Source of the DNA: Polytrichum commune
Taxonomy: Eukaryota > Streptophyta > Polytrichopsida > Polytrichales > Polytrichaceae
DNA length: 64,000 bases
Assembly: GCA_950295325.1 (NCBI GenBank)
Contig: OX485809.1
Location: 22,832,144 to 22,896,143 of the forward strand
Direction: 5' to 3'
In this document: positions 1-10,445 of the stretch, one piece after another
Position numbering within the stretch: position 1 is the stretch's first letter
How the letters are laid out: each line of letters starts with the position of its first letter
Notes under the pieces: model-generated
Seen by the model: only the letters and a program-made list of their open reading frames with translations
What the model was told of the DNA's origin: nothing
Databases searched by the model: none
Made by a program: the position numbers and the translations under genes

Positions 1-1406
1 AAATGCGCAAGATTCAATCGCACGTTCTCGGGAACCTCTGCCAAAAATTTGTCCACAAATGGTGCGAAATGCACCTTCTCCTTCCCATCCGATTCCTTGC
101 CCGTGTCGGGTCTCGAAGCAAGCATAGGGTGAGGGTAATCAACAAAGTTGAGTTTAACTCTGTTGTACCCTGGCATCCCATAGTCTTCGTCCTCGGAATC
201 GTCCGTCATGTAGTCCGCAAACGTCCCCCGAACCCGATGTGGAACTCGATCTCTAACCTTCACCCTCACGTCTAGTTCCACACATTTCTCGGGCATATCA
301 TCATCACTATCCAAGCATATGACTTGTTTTCGCATGATCACCTCTGCTTCACTAGCTGTGGGCTCCTCTGCAACCACAACACCAGGGGAATCTCTGTGTA
401 TTCGTCCTTGGCCTAGGACTTCGAGCACGGCAGCGGCGACCTCCTCCACAGGTGAGCTGACGTTCAAATCCGTGCTCACACCTTCGTCATGCGCAGCTTC
501 AGACATGATTACGTCCACAAGTTCATCCTCCACATCCGCTACTTCGCCAGATTCAACCTCGCGTTCAAGACTAGAATGATCCATGGCCTCCGCAGATCGA
601 GAAAGTTCTACAACTCTAGGGGGACGTAGAGATGACCTCCCCCTTCGGGGAGCTTTCACCTTCTTCCTTGCAGATGGTCTCGATGTAGACCTTCTGCCAG
701 GATTAGCCTCCAATTGAGGCTCTTCCGCGGACCGTGGACGCTCTTCCTCCTCGGATTCTCCCATAGGACGAACATCTGCTTGTTCTTCATTTCGTGTAGA
801 AGTATCAACTTCAACAAACCCACGTCCGGGTGTAGATGGGATCCCAGACGAGAAAGATCCCACCGCGATATTAACACTATGCTCAGGCTCCCTATGAACA
901 ACTTCCTGCCCCACCGCCTCCCCCAACCTCTCCCCCTCCACACCCCCCACGGGTGAACACCCGTGGGGAACCTCGACCTGTGGCATGTCCTCCTGAATCA
1001 CCATTGAAGTTTTGAAATTAAAGGCCTCCTCCTCGGCCTCCGAGAGGAGCTCCGCCATGGCGTCCGCCATTGCGGCGTTAACGGCCACAGCATCCTCTTC
1101 CTCTTGCTCTTGCTCTTGCTCTTGCTCTTGCTCTTGCTCTTCCACTTCCTTTTCAGACTCCCCCAGGTTAATAACTGGGTTGTCTTCATTCACCGCCTCC
1201 TCTTCATCCTCTTCATCCTCTTCCTCCTCCAGGGGAGCATCATTGACAGGCTTGCGACGCAATGCGCGTTCAATAATCGATTCAATATCGATATCATCTT
1301 CTCCTTCTTCTTCCGGGTCTCGGGCAGCGATTTTACCTTCTTCATTCCACCTTTGTAGGCTCCAGTCAAGTGCGGAAATCATTTTTGTCTTCGCCACCTC
1401 CACCAT
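1..1406 (-). CDS. Gene A, 3' part: acidic tail of a ParB/methyltransferase-like protein (partial, split by a retrotransposon)
   Basis: Read on the minus strand from 1406, this is an open frame of 468 codons with no stop up to the window edge. It continues exon 4 of gene A (12,318-12,280) in frame once the retrotransposon and one copy of its 5-bp target duplication are removed, so the ATG at 1406 is an internal codon. The first residues (VEVAKTKMISALDWSLQRW) complete a Rossmann-like methyltransferase motif-I region begun before the break. The rest is mostly low complexity: Glu/Asp runs, a Glu-Gln repeat near 1085-1145, a basic stretch (near 610-690) and VICLDSDDD (near 297-325), a typical SUMO-interaction motif. 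The palindrome at 945-968 is translated in frame as PHGCSPVG. The open frame and junction are seen directly; the nuclear role is inferred. Confidence 0.7.
   Translation of the reverse strand, partial: MVEVAKTKMISALDWSLQRWNEEGKIAARDPEEEGEDDIDIESIIERALRRKPVNDAPLEEEEDEEDEEEAVNEDNPVINLGESEKEVEEQEQEQEQEQEQEEEDAVAVNAAMADAMAELLSEAEEEAFNFKTSMVIQEDMPQVEVPHGCSPVGGVEGERLGEAVGQEVVHREPEHSVNIAVGSFSSGIPSTPGRGFVEVDTSTRNEEQADVRPMGESEEEERPRSAEEPQLEANPGRRSTSRPSARKKVKAPRRGRSSLRPPRVVELSRSAEAMDHSSLEREVESGEVADVEDELVDVIMSEAAHDEGVSTDLNVSSPVEEVAAAVLEVLGQGRIHRDSPGVVVAEEPTASEAEVIMRKQVICLDSDDDMPEKCVELDVRVKVRDRVPHRVRGTFADYMTDDSEDEDYGMPGYNRVKLNFVDYPHPMLASRPDTGKESDGKEKVHFAPFVDKFLAEVPENVRLNLAH
945..968. repeat. Dispersed palindrome inside gene A coding sequence
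   Basis: 12-bp arms CCCCACGGGTG(A)/(T)CACCCGTGGGG with AA at the centre on the plus strand. It lies inside exon 4 of gene A, keeps the frame and adds PHGCSPVG to the protein. It is the same unit that appears in the gene A and B introns. Confidence 0.9.
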
Positions 1407-2107
1407 TGTGAGCCCAAAAGGGTGCCCACATTTAGTCTTAGACCCTTGAAACGTTAGTTGATGCACTTTGAAGTAGCATGTTACTTCACAAAAATATAAA
1501 AAGAGTGAAATGTTAGTCTTAGAAGTACCATGTTGTAAGAGGCTAGGATGTGAGTTGTTATTGTGTTTTTACCTTCGGAAGGATTTGAGTGAATGAGGAT
1601 AGGTAAGGAGAACTTGGATTGAGTAGTTAGTGAGTAGGCTAGTACAAATGGATGGAGACAACCAAAGTGACTCAAGAGGCAAGTGCATTCGAATTGGGAT
1701 GAATGGAGGATCACATGGAGCGCACAAGTGGACCACCTCATCATGGCCACTTAATGGGGAAGGCCCAAGGAAGAATGCAAGGTGGAGGATAAGCAAATTC
1801 TCAAAGCACCAATCAAATCACGAGTTAAGCATCGTGGTTTGAATTAAGTGGTGAGCGACGATTTGGGAAAGTAAGGGGAGAAAGTTATGGCGGCGGAAAG
1901 CGAAGGAGGCTAAGTTTGGGTTGAAGCATCCCAAGTTTGGTAAAGTGTGGTAGGTAGAAAGCCAAGGCTAGTTAAATGTTCGAATTAGGATCCTTGTTGA
2001 TCATTTGAGGGAGGAAGGCTTAGAAGATAGGATTGGCGCCTACTAAGTAGGAGGAAATCTCAAGGGCTTATCGTGAGCCTTGAGGGTGCTCACCCCCTCA
2101 AGCTTAC

Positions 2108-2114
2108 TATATAA
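2108..2114 (+). promoter_or_regulatory. Candidate LTR TATA box
   Basis: TATATAA followed by pyrimidine-rich sequence (ccctcattcttccctcactc), the usual layout of a plant LTR core promoter. The identical site in the 3' LTR is at 11147-11153. The transcription start is inferred. Confidence 0.5.
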
Positions 2115-2631
2115 TCCCTCATTCTTCCCTCACTCATCCTCTCTTTCCTTTGTGCTCCAAGGCACCCCACGAGTTATAAGTGTGGGTGTGGGAAGCCATA
2201 TTGGAGCACATGTGTGTGCTTAGTTTTTAGTTTGAGAGCCAAGGCTTGTTAGCCTTGAAGAGGGCTTGACCTCTTGGTAGAATTAGTGTTGACGTGAAGG
2301 ATTTTAAAGTTAATTCATGATTCCAATTTGTGGTACTTAAAGTTCATGTTTTGAATACACGTGGTTGCAAGTTCCATGTTTAAGAGTTGAGCACTTGATG
2401 TTGTGATGAGTGCAAAAATATACTTGTGTGGATTAGTTAGTCTTAGTGAAATTAGGAAATTCTCTCTCCCCCTCTCCTCTCTAGGATTTTAGGATTTTAG
2501 GATTAGAGAAGAATTGTGTGATTAGAAAGGGGTTGTTAGTAGAATTAGGGAAATTAGGTAGGAAGATTAGTTAAGGGCTTGAATAATTAGTGAGGTAGTT
2601 GGGGATTACAACTACAAAGTTGTGGGTTCAT

Positions 2632-2880
2632 GAAGGAGCTGGGTTTATGAAGGAGCTGGGTTTGTTTAGTTAGAAAGTAAAGAGCTGGGTTTATGAAGGA
2701 CCTGAGTTTGTTTAGTTAGAAGCTAAGGAGCTGGGTTTATGAAGGAGCTGGGTTTATGAAGGAGCTGGGTTTGTTTAGTTAGAAGCTAAGAAGCTGGGTT
2801 TATGAAGGAGCTGGGTTTATGAAGGAGCTAGGTTTATGTAATTAGAAAGTAAAGAGATGGGTTCATGAAGGAGCTTAGTA
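2632..2880. repeat. LTR minisatellite (GAAGGAGCTGGGTTTAT units)
   Basis: Roughly ten imperfect copies of a 17-bp unit, some joined by a tttgtttagttagaa spacer. The same array is in the 3' LTR (11671-11919). The related solo LTR carries a different minisatellite at the corresponding place. Confidence 0.85.
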
Positions 2881-3235
2881 GATAGCCTACCTAATTAGCT
2901 CATAGACAAGTAGTTAGTTACATTATGCTAGTTAGTGTTATGGTGGCTTTCACAAGTAAATGTATTTGAGATTGACTATAGAGAATAGTGTTTTTTTTAA
3001 CACTTGCATCCTCTCTTTAAAAATAAACCACGTGCACAAATTAATGGAGAATGTGGAGCACTCTCGCGATGGCAAGACAAAGGAAGCAAAGACCAAAGTT
3101 AAATCCAAGACCACTTGAAGGGTGAACCTTGCACTATGGACTCATCCAAGTCCAAATCCAATACCGCGGAGGAATGTGAGCCCAAACCCACTACTCGGAC
3201 TACGGACGCTTAAAGGTGGGCGGTTTGGCCTCACA

Positions 3236-4144
3236 TAATTGGTGCGTCCGCCGGGAGCGAAGCGGAAGGTAGTTACAAGACTTGGAGGCGACTAGGAGAC
3301 TTGGAGGCAACTAGGAAAAATTGGAGACACAAACTTGAGAGAAGGGAAGGAGCACCCGAATCTCGGTAAGTATTCTCTCTTTGGGTTACATTTGAATTCA
3401 TTGTATTTCAACTATTCCTTGGAATGAATTGCATTTTCAATTACACAAATTCATTTTTGAGGAAGGAGCGCGGCGAAGGTACGTCCTCAACCTTTTTGGG
3501 GATTTGCTAAGAACTTAAAAGGAACCTATAACCGAGTAGCTCATTAAAACATTAGAGGGTAAATTCACCTTAGGACATTGAACTTTGACACTCACCTCGG
3601 GGTGAGTCTCAAAGTTTTGGGAGTTGTCATTTCATGCTCTAGATTAAATTAATGTTTCACAAAGTTTATGGTGTTGTTACATTGAGTCACGATTGAGGGG
3701 AGTGCTAACTCACAGGGGGATGCGATTGCTCAAGGTATGTTTATTTCTTCAAAGTGAACTCATTAACTAATTAAGGAATGCCTTTTGTACTCGTGATTGT
3801 TGTTATCCGTTGTAGAGGGTAATTCCCGAATTGTGGATGGTGTGAGAAGTTGAAGGGTGAAGCCTCGACTTTTAACATAATCTACTCGGAAGGTCACCCC
3901 CTCACAATCGGTATTGTGGTGAGTGTTAATTTGCGGGAAGGTGCGGAGGTGATGCTCCGACTTAACCAAAAAATTAACATGAACATGCCTATCCCCTATT
4001 GGGATTCTTTCACCTAAGTGGGCTTGCAGGTTCTTTTCCTCACCTCCTAAAAAAATTATAACCACACCAAGACAAGTGAAAATATTAAGAGGGGAATTGC
4101 TAGGATTATGTGTGGTCAAGTGAGGGTCGATCGATTCTTATGGA
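3236..4144 (+). other. Ty3 leader with primer binding site
   Basis: The internal domain starts TAATTGGTGCGTCCGCCGGG. From 3240, TGGTGCGTCCGCCGGGAG partly resembles the plant tRNA-Asp primer site (TGGCGCCGTTGCCGGG...), with several mismatches, so the primer tRNA is uncertain. No other coding region is evident before gag. Confidence 0.55.
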
Positions 4145-7100
4145 ATGCAAGGTAGGACTCGCTCACAAAAACCAAGTTTGATAGTAGGACTAGAGAAATC
4201 TACTCGAAAGAGGCGGTCCTCTAAAATCAGTGATAGATTAGAACAAGATAATGTTAGAATAGAGAGTTGTTTGAACGTCGAACCTAGGACTAGGTCAATT
4301 CTAGACACCTTAGAACTTGGAGCTCAACTTGAAGAGGAGATCACTCCCTCCAAATTGAGTGGTGAAACTTCTTCGGAAAATTACACACTTAGAGAAGAAT
4401 TCCCGGTAGAAGTTGATAGGGGATTGTTGAATAGTTCACCGGTCACCATGGCCGAGGAACGGGGGATGGATCCACCACCCATACCCCCAATTCCGCCCAT
4501 ACCTCCTATACCTCCAATAGACCCATTGGTTAGGCCAAGAGGCCTACCAATTGTGGTTCCACAAAATTTAGCGGCGATGGATATGCCATCTCATCTCCCT
4601 AAATTTTATGGGACCAAGGATGAGGACCCCTCTCGGCACATGGAACGGTATATCGAACGGTTGGCTAGCTTCCTCATAACCGACCCGGGTTATTGGTTAG
4701 TGTGGTTTCCTACCACTCTAGAGGGGGAAGCCTATGAATGGTATCGGGATCATGCCGAGGGACATTTTAGGGGATGGGAACAATTACAAAGGGAGTTTCT
4801 TAACGAATTTAGGCCGGAAGTGGGTCAAAGTACCGCATTAAGGGCATTGTCGTCATTGAAGCAAGGAAGGGAGGAAGAAATTTCGGCTTACATTAGGAGG
4901 TTTGATTTAGTGTGCACTAGATTTGTGGGTACCATGCTCAACGACGACACGCTAAAGCAATTTTTCATTCAAGGGTTTTTTAAGTCCGGAACTATTAGGG
5001 GTGTTCTAGAAAGGAATCCCTTGACCTTGGCGGATGCCAAGCGTGCGGCTAGAGATATTGAAAACTTGGATAAAGATCACGAAAGGCTATGGAGAAGGGA
5101 GGATGAATTGATCCCACAATTCATCCCCATACGCCCTAGGGTGGTAGCGGTAGAACCCGCTAAGTATGAGAACCAAATTCCATATGCCATTGTGGACACC
5201 GGTCCCCGACCTTTAGCGGTTAGGGAACCGGCACCTCTTTTGGCACTACCGGCCCCTAGAACGGATCCACACTTGGAGGAGGTTGAGAGAAGACTAGGTG
5301 CTAGCCAACTAGGATTCCAAGAGGCTATGATAAAACAAATGCAAAGCCTCACGGATCAAATGTCATTAATGATCCGGAGTCAACAACCGGGGCCTCCACC
5401 CCCGGTTGAGTCGGGTAGGCATTCTTCCGGATTATGGTGTGTCCAATGTGGCCAACCGGGCCACACGCGTCAATTTTGTAGAAGTGGACAAAACCGTGAC
5501 CAAAGAGGAAACGGTAACCCACCTCAACAAAATCAACGAGGTCAAGCGCCACCTCACTATGGAAATGGAAGCAATAGAGGACCACAACCTAGAGGGCAAG
5601 GTGGCCAAAATTTAGAGAAGAAGGAATTTCATCCCTTTTGTGGAAGGTGGCACGCTCAAGGACAATGTTGGTCCGAAGGTCAAGAGTTTAATTGTAGCAA
5701 TTGTGGAGGAAGTCATCCCTCGGATACGTGTCGCCAACCGGACAAAATAATTAATGTCCCTTACCCGGTGGCTAATCCACAACAACAAGCAAGGGATAAT
5801 ATGCGAGGTGCTAGGCCACAAGGAGTACCGGTCAATGAACTTAGGCCACCTAACTTATACTATGACCATAGTAATGCTAGGCAAACTTTTCATCCACCGG
5901 CGGGCTTGCAAACTACAACCGGTTACATTCCAATACAAAATAGACAAGGAGTTCCACCTAATGGTAGTAACGGGAGACAAGCGCCTCCAACGGATCCGGG
6001 ACCATCTAACTCCCAAGATGTTAGGTTCATGGATGGAGTGTTGGAGGCCACATGTGATGACATGCTTCCTCTCCCAACGAGAATTGGAGAGGAGCAAAGT
6101 CAATGGCCTCCTCACACCAATGCTATTACATATGAGTTAGTGAAGGGTAAGGGTGTGGTTGAAGAAGCACCTGCACTAGCGGTAACTACTAGGGCTAGGA
6201 GAGGGGATGCCCCGTTGGAGGTAGGAATAGGAGAGCAAGGAAATTACTCTTCGGATGAAGAGATTAATCTCTCCGAGTTGGATAGGGTAGCTAGAAGAGC
6301 TACTAAGGATGTGGAGAGGGAAAATATAATTTTACAAGATAGGGAGAGGACTAATGCGGTACATGACTTGGATAATAGCGATGTGGGTGAATGGGAAGGA
6401 CCGGGGGTTCCCGTAGACGAATTCGACGTAGTGGGTAATTCTAAGGTGGAAAGATCTACCGGGTACGACTTGTGGGCGGACCTTAGTACACTCAAGGCGG
6501 ATATTACTTTCGGCCAACTATTGGAAATTTCACCCACGGCAAGGAAAACATTAAAGGAGGGAATGCCGGTACACAAGAGGATGAGGAAGGTGAAAGCTAA
6601 AATAGCCGCTAGGATCCAATCACAAGGTGGAAGAGACGTGAAAGCTATAGAAATAGAAGTTGTTATAGTAGATAAGGTGGTTCCTAATGTGCTAGTCGAC
6701 GGAGGGAGTAGTCTAAATATACTACCGGAGGATACTATGAAAAAATTGGGACTTGGACTCACGGGGCCTTCACCTTTGGTCATAAATATGGCAAATCAAA
6801 GTTCGACTACGCCTTTGGGGATGATCAAGGATTGTAGAATGACTACGGGAGGTGAGGAGTACTTGGTCACCTTCCATGTCATTAAAATGCACTCCAACAA
6901 GGACACCTTCCCCATTTTGCTAGGTAGGCCTTGGTTGCGGATGGCGAATGCTATGGTCAATTGGGGTGGACCTAAACCATCCATCACTTATGGTCCGGAG
7001 GGTAATAGGGTCATAGTGTCCATTGGTTCATTAGAAGGATGGATGAAGAAGGAGATGTATTTGCCATTGGAGAAGGAAATTGATGACTTAAACGAGAATG

Positions 7101-10100
7101 AGATTGGCAAGGCATTGGTGGGAGTCGTCCATCCCGAAGGTCAAAGGGTTGTTATAGATTCGGGCTCGGGAAGTCTAGGTCCTAATTTTTACAATTATGG
7201 GGATAATGGGGATTATGCCCAATGGCTAAGGGAGTACCCCGAGTCCGAGGTTGATGTAATGGTTACATTTCACCAAGTAGGCTTAGGGAGTGAATTTCCT
7301 AGTGTTAGTTTAGGAGAGGGCTCATTGTTGGAGCCATGTGAGGTGCTCACCGAGGAAGAGTGGGTTAGCGGTGGGTTAACACCTTGGGTAGATGACGTGG
7401 AAGAGGGTGAGGTTAGTTTAATTCATGTAGATGGGACTCAAGAGGAGGATGTGATTATTGAGTCATCGAAATTGGAGGAGCCTTTACATTTCAAGACCAC
7501 GTCTACGGGGATAGTTGTAGGTCAAGATGTGAAAGATTACCCCAATGTGCCTTCCGATTGGTATCGGAACAAAGAGGAACAAGCACATGTGTCGGAAGCG
7601 GATTGGCGGTACGTGGATGTGAAATTAAAGAATGGAAAAACCCGACAAATGAAGATGGGCTCCAAATTGGGGGAGAAAGAGGTTAGGGAGTATAGCAATT
7701 TGGTGGATGAGTTTAGTGATACTTTTGCATGGTCCTACGATGAGCTTAAGGGAATTCCTAGGGAAATGGTAGAGCACCGGATTCCTTTAATTCCGGGGGC
7801 GAGGCCAATTAGACAAAAGGAGAGGAGGATGAATCCTCAATTGCAATTGTTGGTGAAAGCGGAATTGGAAAGGTTATTGAAGGCCGGGTTTATCAAGCCG
7901 GTGGAAATCACGGATTGGGTTTCTCTTATGGTCTTAGTAAAGAAAAAAAATGGGAAATTAAGGGTTTGTGTCGACTATAGGAAATTGAATTCGTGCACAC
8001 AAAAGGATCACTTCCCCTTACCTTTTATCACCTTGTTGCTTGAGGAGGTTGGAGGTCATTCGCGATATACCTTTATGGATGGGTATGCGGGTTATAATCA
8101 AATTTCCATAGCCCTCCAAGATATCCATAAAACGGCTTTTACTACACCTTGGGGTACTTTTGTGTGGGTAGTGATGCCATTTGGGTTATGTAATGCCCCG
8201 GCTACTTTCCAACGATTAGTAATGTATATCTTCACCGACTTGTTGTTCAAATCCATGACCGTCTTTGTGGACGATTTTAGCACACAAAGTAATGTGGATG
8301 ATCACCTACATTGTGTTAGGGAGGCATTGGTTAGGTGTAGGAAGATGAGGTTAGCATTGAACCCGGATAAGACATTTTTGGGAGTGAATAAGGGAGTGTT
8401 GTTGGGTTATGTTGTTAGTGAGAAAGGTAGAGAACCCGATCCGGATAAGATTGCGGCCATAAGCGACTTGGCAACTCCAACCAATTCCAAGGGGATCTCT
8501 AAGTTGTTAGGACATGTGGGATGGTACCGGGAACTTATTCCTAATTTTTCAAAGATAGCGGTGCCCATTACCCATTTGCTCAAAAAGGATGTCAAATTCG
8601 AGTGGACGGATGCTTGTCAAAAAGCCTTTGAGGAATTGCGGGATAGGTTGAGCACCTATCCGGTGTTGATACCACCCAATTGGGGTAAACATTTTCACGT
8701 CTATTGTGATGCTAGTAATGTGGCAATAGGGAGTGCGCTTTGTCAAGCAACGGGAGAAAAAGAGAAGGATCAACCTATAGCTTATGCGAGTAAGCAATTG
8801 ACCCCCGCCGAAAGAAACTACTCTACAACGGAGAGGGAGTGCCTAGCCATGGTGTTTTCCGTTAAAAAGTTTAGGCATTACCTCATGTGCAACCCGGTTG
8901 TATTTTTTGTTGACCACATGGCTATCAAGTATCTAATTAACAAGGCGGAGTTAAGTGGTAGGTTAGCTAGGTGGGTTTTGTTATTAGAAGAATTCGACTA
9001 CACGGTGGAATATAAACCGGGTCGTATGCATTTACAAGCGGACCACTTGTCTAGGTTGTCGGAGGAGATAGGAAAAAATCCGGTAAATGATATGTTAGTA
9101 GATGATAGCCTCTTTGTGGTCACTTCTACACCGGCGTGGTATGCGGGCATAGTGGAATTTCTAACAACCCACAAGTTGCCCAAAGAGTGGACAAAAGAAG
9201 AGAGAAGGAAGGTGAGGGTAAATAGTAGGCAATTTGTTGTAGTGGGCCATAGGTTGTTTAGAAGGGGGTCCGATGGTATTTTACGACGATGCGTGTCAAA
9301 AACGGAGGTTGAAGCGATTTTAATCGCTTGCCACGATAGCGCTTGCGGCGGTCACTTCTCGGGTCAACTCACCGGGCAAAAAATACTTAGAGCGGGCTAC
9401 TTTTGGCCTACACTATTTAAGGACGCCCATGACTATGTAAGGAAATGCGACGCTTGCCAACGGTATGCCCGAAACGACCTTAGAATGGAGATGCCTTTAC
9501 ATGTATCATTACCCTTAATTCCTTTCGAAAAATGGGGCATCGACTATGTGGGTGAGGTCCATCCCCAATCTTCAAAAGGAATGAAATATATTGTGGTGGC
9601 AACCGAATACCTCACCAAGTGGGCGGAAGCCAAAGCGGTGAAGACCGACACGGCGGAACACGCGGCAACATTTATGTACGAAAACATAATTTCGCGGTTC
9701 GGGGTGCCGAAGATCCTAGTAAGCGATAGAGGTACTCACTTTTTGAATGACTTGATTCGAGAGATGACAGAGAAATTTAAAATTGATCACCGGAAGACTA
9801 CTCCCTACCACCCACAAACCAATGGACAAACGGAAAGGGTTAACGGAATTTTGGTGAGTATACTACGCAAGACGGTTATAGACTCGAAGCGGGATTGGGA
9901 TACGAAACTAACGGCGGCACTTTGGGCATACCGTACAACCTATAAGGTAACTACGCGTGCTACACCATTTTCCTTAGTCTATGGTCTTGAAGCGACACTA
10001 CCAATCGAATATGAAGTCGAGTCACTTAGGGTGGCCGTGAGTACGAGACTTAACGAAAGTCAATCCTTACGAAATCAACTAACCGATTTGGAAGCACTTG

Positions 10101-10384
10101 ACGAAGGGAGAAGAATGGCGGCTCAACATATTGAGGCAATCCAAAGAAGGAGAAAGATTACTTTCGACAAACGACATAAGAGAAGGGCCCTAACACCGGG
10201 AATGATGGTCATGATTCAAGACGCACGAAAGCTTGAATTTCCGGCGAAATTCAATGCGGTATGGTTAGGACCTTACCTTGTCTATGAGGTCTTTCCTAAT
10301 AATTCAATTCAATTGGAAACGTTGAATGGTGAGCTCTTTCCTACCCGTACATCGGGAAGTAGATGTAAGGAGTACCGAGCTTGA
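4145..10384 (+). CDS. Ty3/Gypsy gag-pol polyprotein
   Basis: A single intact 2,079-residue frame for capsid, protease, reverse transcriptase, RNase H and integrase. Landmarks are a retrotransposon gag domain (about 145-290), a CCHC knuckle (CVQCGQPGHTRQFC, 432-445), a second Cys-rich CSNCGGSHPSDTC (517-529), protease VDGGSS (Asp 852), RT core FVDDFS (Asp pair 1376-1377), RNase H YCDASN (Asp 1522), an integrase HHCC zinc site (about 1731-1770) and integrase D-D-E at about 1800, 1861 and 1897. Gag and pol are fused without a frameshift. The C-terminus has a short GPYLVYEV region but no chromodomain. The ATG at 4145 gives the longest frame; ATG 4448 (in accATGG) is an alternative. All catalytic residues seen are present, so the copy may be active. 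Confidence 0.95.
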   Translation: MQGRTRSQKPSLIVGLEKSTRKRRSSKISDRLEQDNVRIESCLNVEPRTRSILDTLELGAQLEEEITPSKLSGETSSENYTLREEFPVEVDRGLLNSSPVTMAEERGMDPPPIPPIPPIPPIPPIDPLVRPRGLPIVVPQNLAAMDMPSHLPKFYGTKDEDPSRHMERYIERLASFLITDPGYWLVWFPTTLEGEAYEWYRDHAEGHFRGWEQLQREFLNEFRPEVGQSTALRALSSLKQGREEEISAYIRRFDLVCTRFVGTMLNDDTLKQFFIQGFFKSGTIRGVLERNPLTLADAKRAARDIENLDKDHERLWRREDELIPQFIPIRPRVVAVEPAKYENQIPYAIVDTGPRPLAVREPAPLLALPAPRTDPHLEEVERRLGASQLGFQEAMIKQMQSLTDQMSLMIRSQQPGPPPPVESGRHSSGLWCVQCGQPGHTRQFCRSGQNRDQRGNGNPPQQNQRGQAPPHYGNGSNRGPQPRGQGGQNLEKKEFHPFCGRWHAQGQCWSEGQEFNCSNCGGSHPSDTCRQPDKIINVPYPVANPQQQARDNMRGARPQGVPVNELRPPNLYYDHSNARQTFHPPAGLQTTTGYIPIQNRQGVPPNGSNGRQAPPTDPGPSNSQDVRFMDGVLEATCDDMLPLPTRIGEEQSQWPPHTNAITYELVKGKGVVEEAPALAVTTRARRGDAPLEVGIGEQGNYSSDEEINLSELDRVARRATKDVERENIILQDRERTNAVHDLDNSDVGEWEGPGVPVDEFDVVGNSKVERSTGYDLWADLSTLKADITFGQLLEISPTARKTLKEGMPVHKRMRKVKAKIAARIQSQGGRDVKAIEIEVVIVDKVVPNVLVDGGSSLNILPEDTMKKLGLGLTGPSPLVINMANQSSTTPLGMIKDCRMTTGGEEYLVTFHVIKMHSNKDTFPILLGRPWLRMANAMVNWGGPKPSITYGPEGNRVIVSIGSLEGWMKKEMYLPLEKEIDDLNENEIGKALVGVVHPEGQRVVIDSGSGSLGPNFYNYGDNGDYAQWLREYPESEVDVMVTFHQVGLGSEFPSVSLGEGSLLEPCEVLTEEEWVSGGLTPWVDDVEEGEVSLIHVDGTQEEDVIIESSKLEEPLHFKTTSTGIVVGQDVKDYPNVPSDWYRNKEEQAHVSEADWRYVDVKLKNGKTRQMKMGSKLGEKEVREYSNLVDEFSDTFAWSYDELKGIPREMVEHRIPLIPGARPIRQKERRMNPQLQLLVKAELERLLKAGFIKPVEITDWVSLMVLVKKKNGKLRVCVDYRKLNSCTQKDHFPLPFITLLLEEVGGHSRYTFMDGYAGYNQISIALQDIHKTAFTTPWGTFVWVVMPFGLCNAPATFQRLVMYIFTDLLFKSMTVFVDDFSTQSNVDDHLHCVREALVRCRKMRLALNPDKTFLGVNKGVLLGYVVSEKGREPDPDKIAAISDLATPTNSKGISKLLGHVGWYRELIPNFSKIAVPITHLLKKDVKFEWTDACQKAFEELRDRLSTYPVLIPPNWGKHFHVYCDASNVAIGSALCQATGEKEKDQPIAYASKQLTPAERNYSTTERECLAMVFSVKKFRHYLMCNPVVFFVDHMAIKYLINKAELSGRLARWVLLLEEFDYTVEYKPGRMHLQADHLSRLSEEIGKNPVNDMLVDDSLFVVTSTPAWYAGIVEFLTTHKLPKEWTKEERRKVRVNSRQFVVVGHRLFRRGSDGILRRCVSKTEVEAILIACHDSACGGHFSGQLTGQKILRAGYFWPTLFKDAHDYVRKCDACQRYARNDLRMEMPLHVSLPLIPFEKWGIDYVGEVHPQSSKGMKYIVVATEYLTKWAEAKAVKTDTAEHAATFMYENIISRFGVPKILVSDRGTHFLNDLIREMTEKFKIDHRKTTPYHPQTNGQTERVNGILVSILRKTVIDSKRDWDTKLTAALWAYRTTYKVTTRATPFSLVYGLEATLPIEYEVESLRVAVSTRLNESQSLRNQLTDLEALDEGRRMAAQHIEAIQRRRKITFDKRHKRRALTPGMMVMIQDARKLEFPAKFNAVWLGPYLVYEVFPNNSIQLETLNGELFPTRTSGSRCKEYRA

Positions 10385-10445
10385 CTAGGCAACTTACCCT
10401 TGGAGCAAGAGATGTTTGGATTCATCCCCCGATGGTCGCCAATTA

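Larger units (their letters stand above)
1407..3235 (+). repeat. 5' LTR of the Ty3 element
   Basis: 1,829 bp with TGTGAG...CTCACA ends. TATATAA at 2108-2114 is followed by a CT-rich stretch, a likely core promoter; TATAAAAAGAGTGA near 1494 is also conserved in the related solo LTR at 32.8 kb. A minisatellite occupies 2632-2880. Confidence 0.95.
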
